DNA of 9,003 nt. Source: Rhodobiaceae bacterium (GTDB lineage Bacteria; Pseudomonadota; Alphaproteobacteria; MED-G09). The stretch is taken from contig NYSO01000054.1 of NCBI GenBank assembly GCA_002683015.1, positions 2,235 to 11,237 on the forward strand. The letters are read 5' to 3'. Position 1 is the stretch's first letter. The number at the start of each line of letters is the position of its first letter. The translations under genes and the position numbers were made by a program. Below, piece after piece: positions 7,188 through 9,003 of this stretch. The notes below the pieces were generated by a model. That model saw nothing but the letters and a program-made list of their open reading frames with translations. It searched no databases and was not told where the DNA came from.

Positions 7188-8960
7188 TTATTTTGGAAAA
7201 GTGATTTCTACTTTCACTCCTTTATCCTGATTGTTATTTTTAATTGAAAATTCTCCTAAATGTTCATTTATAATTTTATTTACAATTGGTAAACCTAAAC
7301 CTGTTCCTTTTAACTTAGTGGTGAAATAAGGCGTCATTACTTTTTTTGTATCTGTTATACCTGTGCCGTTATCAATTATATTAATCACTATATAGTCATT
7401 ATTGCTAATTATTTCTATGTTAATTTTGCCCTTAAAATTAGGGGTTTTTTTCATTAAATCTAAAAAAGATTCTTCAGAATTTTTAATCAAATTAATAAAA
7501 ACTCTATGAAGCTGGTCTGCATCGCCATTAATAAAATATTCTTTATTTTTTGAATGAAAGTTTATTTCATTTTTTGAAGACATTTTTACAAAATCTGTAG
7601 ATCTTTTAATAACATCAACGATATTTATCTTTTTAAATATAGGCCTTGGCATTCTTGCAAAGCTAGAAAATTCATTAACTAAAGTTTCAATATCTTTAAT
7701 TTGTCTATTTATTGTTTGCAAATACTTTTCAAATTCAACACTACCAGACTCTATTTTTGAAGAATATTTTTCTCTTAAGCGATCTATTGATAGTTGAATT
7801 GGTGTCAAAGGATTTTTAATTTCATGTGCAAGTTTTCTAGCCACAGTTTCCCAAGCTTCATATCTTTCAGTAATAAGTAACTTATCTTGCTGTTTTTTTA
7901 ATCTATCAATCATAAGATTGAAATTATGATTAAGATTTCTAAACTCCTCATCCGCCTCAATATTTGGAACTTTTACATCGAGGGCTCCTTTACTAATAGA
8001 GTCAGAAGCTTTAATTAAATTTATAATTGGTTTCGTTAATCTTGAAGCAAAAGTAATTGCTATTGAAGTTGACAAAAATAATAAAAGTGTAACTACTATA
8101 ACATATATTATAGCAAAGGTTACCTTTATTCCAGTTTGACTATTTTCAACTGAATAATAAAAACTTACAGCTTGTTCTGTTTCATTTAAATATCTTAAAA
8201 TTTCAGGGTCAATATTTCTTGAAATATATAGGTATGTATCAACAAGTGATGTGAGTTTTATCATCACTGTTGTTTTATTCACTAAATTATTGGAAATAAA
8301 AACTGGCTTTCCTTCCAAAGATCGGTCGTAATCATCGTCAGCTGGAATTATAAATTCTTCATTAATATCTCTTACGTTTGACATTAAAATATTACCTAAG
8401 CTATCAATTAAATAAACATCATCAATTCTTCTTAAAAATTTTTCTGCACGCATTATTTCCATAAATCTTTTTGGATTAGAGTAGTATAAATTTGAGGCCC
8501 TATTTAAACCAACGCCCATTAAGATCACGTCAGACTCAACATTTTTCTTACTTTCTTTTAAATAGTTTTTTGCAACATCATAGGAGTTATTAACTGCATT
8601 GGTAATTTGTTTATCAAAATATTTTTGAATTCCGAAATTAAAAATAAATAATGAAAAGATAGCTACAACTAAAGAAGGAATTAAAGTAAAGAGTGAAAAT
8701 ATAGATATATATTTTAGATTAGTTTGATAACCAGTTTTATTTTTTTTTCCTGTATAATAAAACCTATAAAAATTTTTAAAAATTAAGGTAAAAAATATTA
8801 ATAAAAGAATTATATCAATTATAAGCAATCTTTGTAAATTCTGATCGGATAAGGTAATAAAACCTTCGTTTATAAAGGTTAAAAATGTTACTATCCCCAT
8901 AAAAATACATAAAAATGAAGATAAAATAATCCAATTAAAGTTTTTTATAATTTTAAACAT
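7188..8960 (-). CDS. ntrY: NtrY sensor histidine kinase, short form lacking PAS
   Basis: Inner-membrane sensor kinase that phosphorylates NtrX. Membrane segments are visible at about 10-30, 44-62, 84-110 and 281-303, with a large periplasmic sensor region between the last two (about 111-280). A HAMP linker covers about 304-355. The HisKA motif RKLAHEIKNPLTPIQLS (375-391) carries the phospho-acceptor H379. The ATPase domain has the N box around N494 (INLIKNSEES), the G1 box DNGTG (530-534), the F box PYFTT (544-548) and the G2 box GTGLGL (552-557). All catalytic motifs are intact. At 590 residues it is well short of typical alphaproteobacterial NtrY (about 730-770), because HAMP runs straight into RYEAWETVA without the usual PAS domain. 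The ATG at 8960-8958 is secure: an in-frame TAA lies at 8975-8973 with no alternative start between. No clear Shine-Dalgarno sequence precedes it. Confidence 0.94.
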   Translation of the reverse strand: MFKIIKNFNWIILSSFLCIFMGIVTFLTFINEGFITLSDQNLQRLLIIDIILLLIFFTLIFKNFYRFYYTGKKNKTGYQTNLKYISIFSLFTLIPSLVVAIFSLFIFNFGIQKYFDKQITNAVNNSYDVAKNYLKESKKNVESDVILMGVGLNRASNLYYSNPKRFMEIMRAEKFLRRIDDVYLIDSLGNILMSNVRDINEEFIIPADDDYDRSLEGKPVFISNNLVNKTTVMIKLTSLVDTYLYISRNIDPEILRYLNETEQAVSFYYSVENSQTGIKVTFAIIYVIVVTLLLFLSTSIAITFASRLTKPIINLIKASDSISKGALDVKVPNIEADEEFRNLNHNFNLMIDRLKKQQDKLLITERYEAWETVARKLAHEIKNPLTPIQLSIDRLREKYSSKIESGSVEFEKYLQTINRQIKDIETLVNEFSSFARMPRPIFKKINIVDVIKRSTDFVKMSSKNEINFHSKNKEYFINGDADQLHRVFINLIKNSEESFLDLMKKTPNFKGKINIEIISNNDYIVINIIDNGTGITDTKKVMTPYFTTKLKGTGLGLPIVNKIINEHLGEFSIKNNNQDKGVKVEITFPK

Positions 8961-9003
8961 TCTAAATAAGAGTTAATTATTCATATAAATATAATATAAG
9001 TTT
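8961..9003. other. Non-coding flank upstream of ntrY
   Basis: These 43 bases reach the window edge. On the minus strand they are almost entirely A/T, with TATATT and TATATGAATAAT runs that resemble -10 boxes, but no -35 partner can be assessed because the sequence stops. A promoter for the ntrYX-trkAH-gpsA-glpK run could lie here or in the preceding gene outside the window. Confidence 0.3.

Noticed and set aside
8961..9003. Promoter for ntrY in the terminal A/T-rich flank
   Set aside because: -10-like TATATT runs are present, but such sequence is uniformly A/T and the region where a -35 would lie falls partly outside the window.
1..9003. CRISPR arrays, tRNA/rRNA genes, insertion sequences, toxin-antitoxin or phage defence genes
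   Set aside because: The window was read for direct repeats, cloverleaf arms and alternative coding; nothing was found, and almost all bases are accounted for by seven housekeeping-type genes.

Overview
The window looks like a stretch of a streamlined, very AT-rich alphaproteobacterial genome, most likely SAR11/Pelagibacterales or a close relative. This is judged from NtrY-NtrX-TrkA-TrkH gene order, extreme A/T-rich codon use with Lys/Asn/Ile-rich proteins, and near-zero intergenic spacing. The taxonomic call is an inference; no rRNA or other marker gene is present. Every supported gene lies on the minus strand, so transcription runs from high to low coordinates.

Layout in order of transcription: a nitrogen/redox-type two-component system (ntrY 7188-8960, ntrX 5820-7187); a Trk-type potassium uptake system (trkA 4445-5818, trkH 3030-4442); a GpsA-family glycerol-3-phosphate dehydrogenase (1982-3028); glycerol kinase glpK (504-1985); a 96-base gap with a candidate promoter and a 12-base palindrome; and the first 135 codons of a secreted GlpV-like glycerol ABC-transporter substrate-binding protein (407 down to the window edge). 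The junctions from ntrY to glpK are 0, 1, 2, 1 and -4 bases, so these six genes are probably one transcript. No rRNA, tRNA, mobile element, CRISPR array or convincing terminator was seen.

How the genes fit together: NtrY/NtrX would sense an envelope signal and regulate transcription. TrkH with its cytoplasmic RCK subunit TrkA would import potassium. The distal end forms a glycerol-use module: ABC uptake (GlpV-like protein, with permease and ATPase genes expected beyond coordinate 1), phosphorylation to sn-glycerol-3-phosphate (GlpK), and oxidation to dihydroxyacetone phosphate by a soluble NAD(P)-dependent enzyme (GpsA family) instead of a membrane GlpD.

The most interesting points are subtle rather than a new system: NtrY has lost the cytosolic PAS domain normally found between HAMP and the kinase core; NtrX lacks the sigma54-contacting GAFTGA loop; the GpsA-family enzyme is divergent and translationally coupled to GlpK; GlpK lacks the E. 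coli allosteric sites; and TrkH is altered in its gating elements. I see no convincing evidence for a wholly undescribed system.
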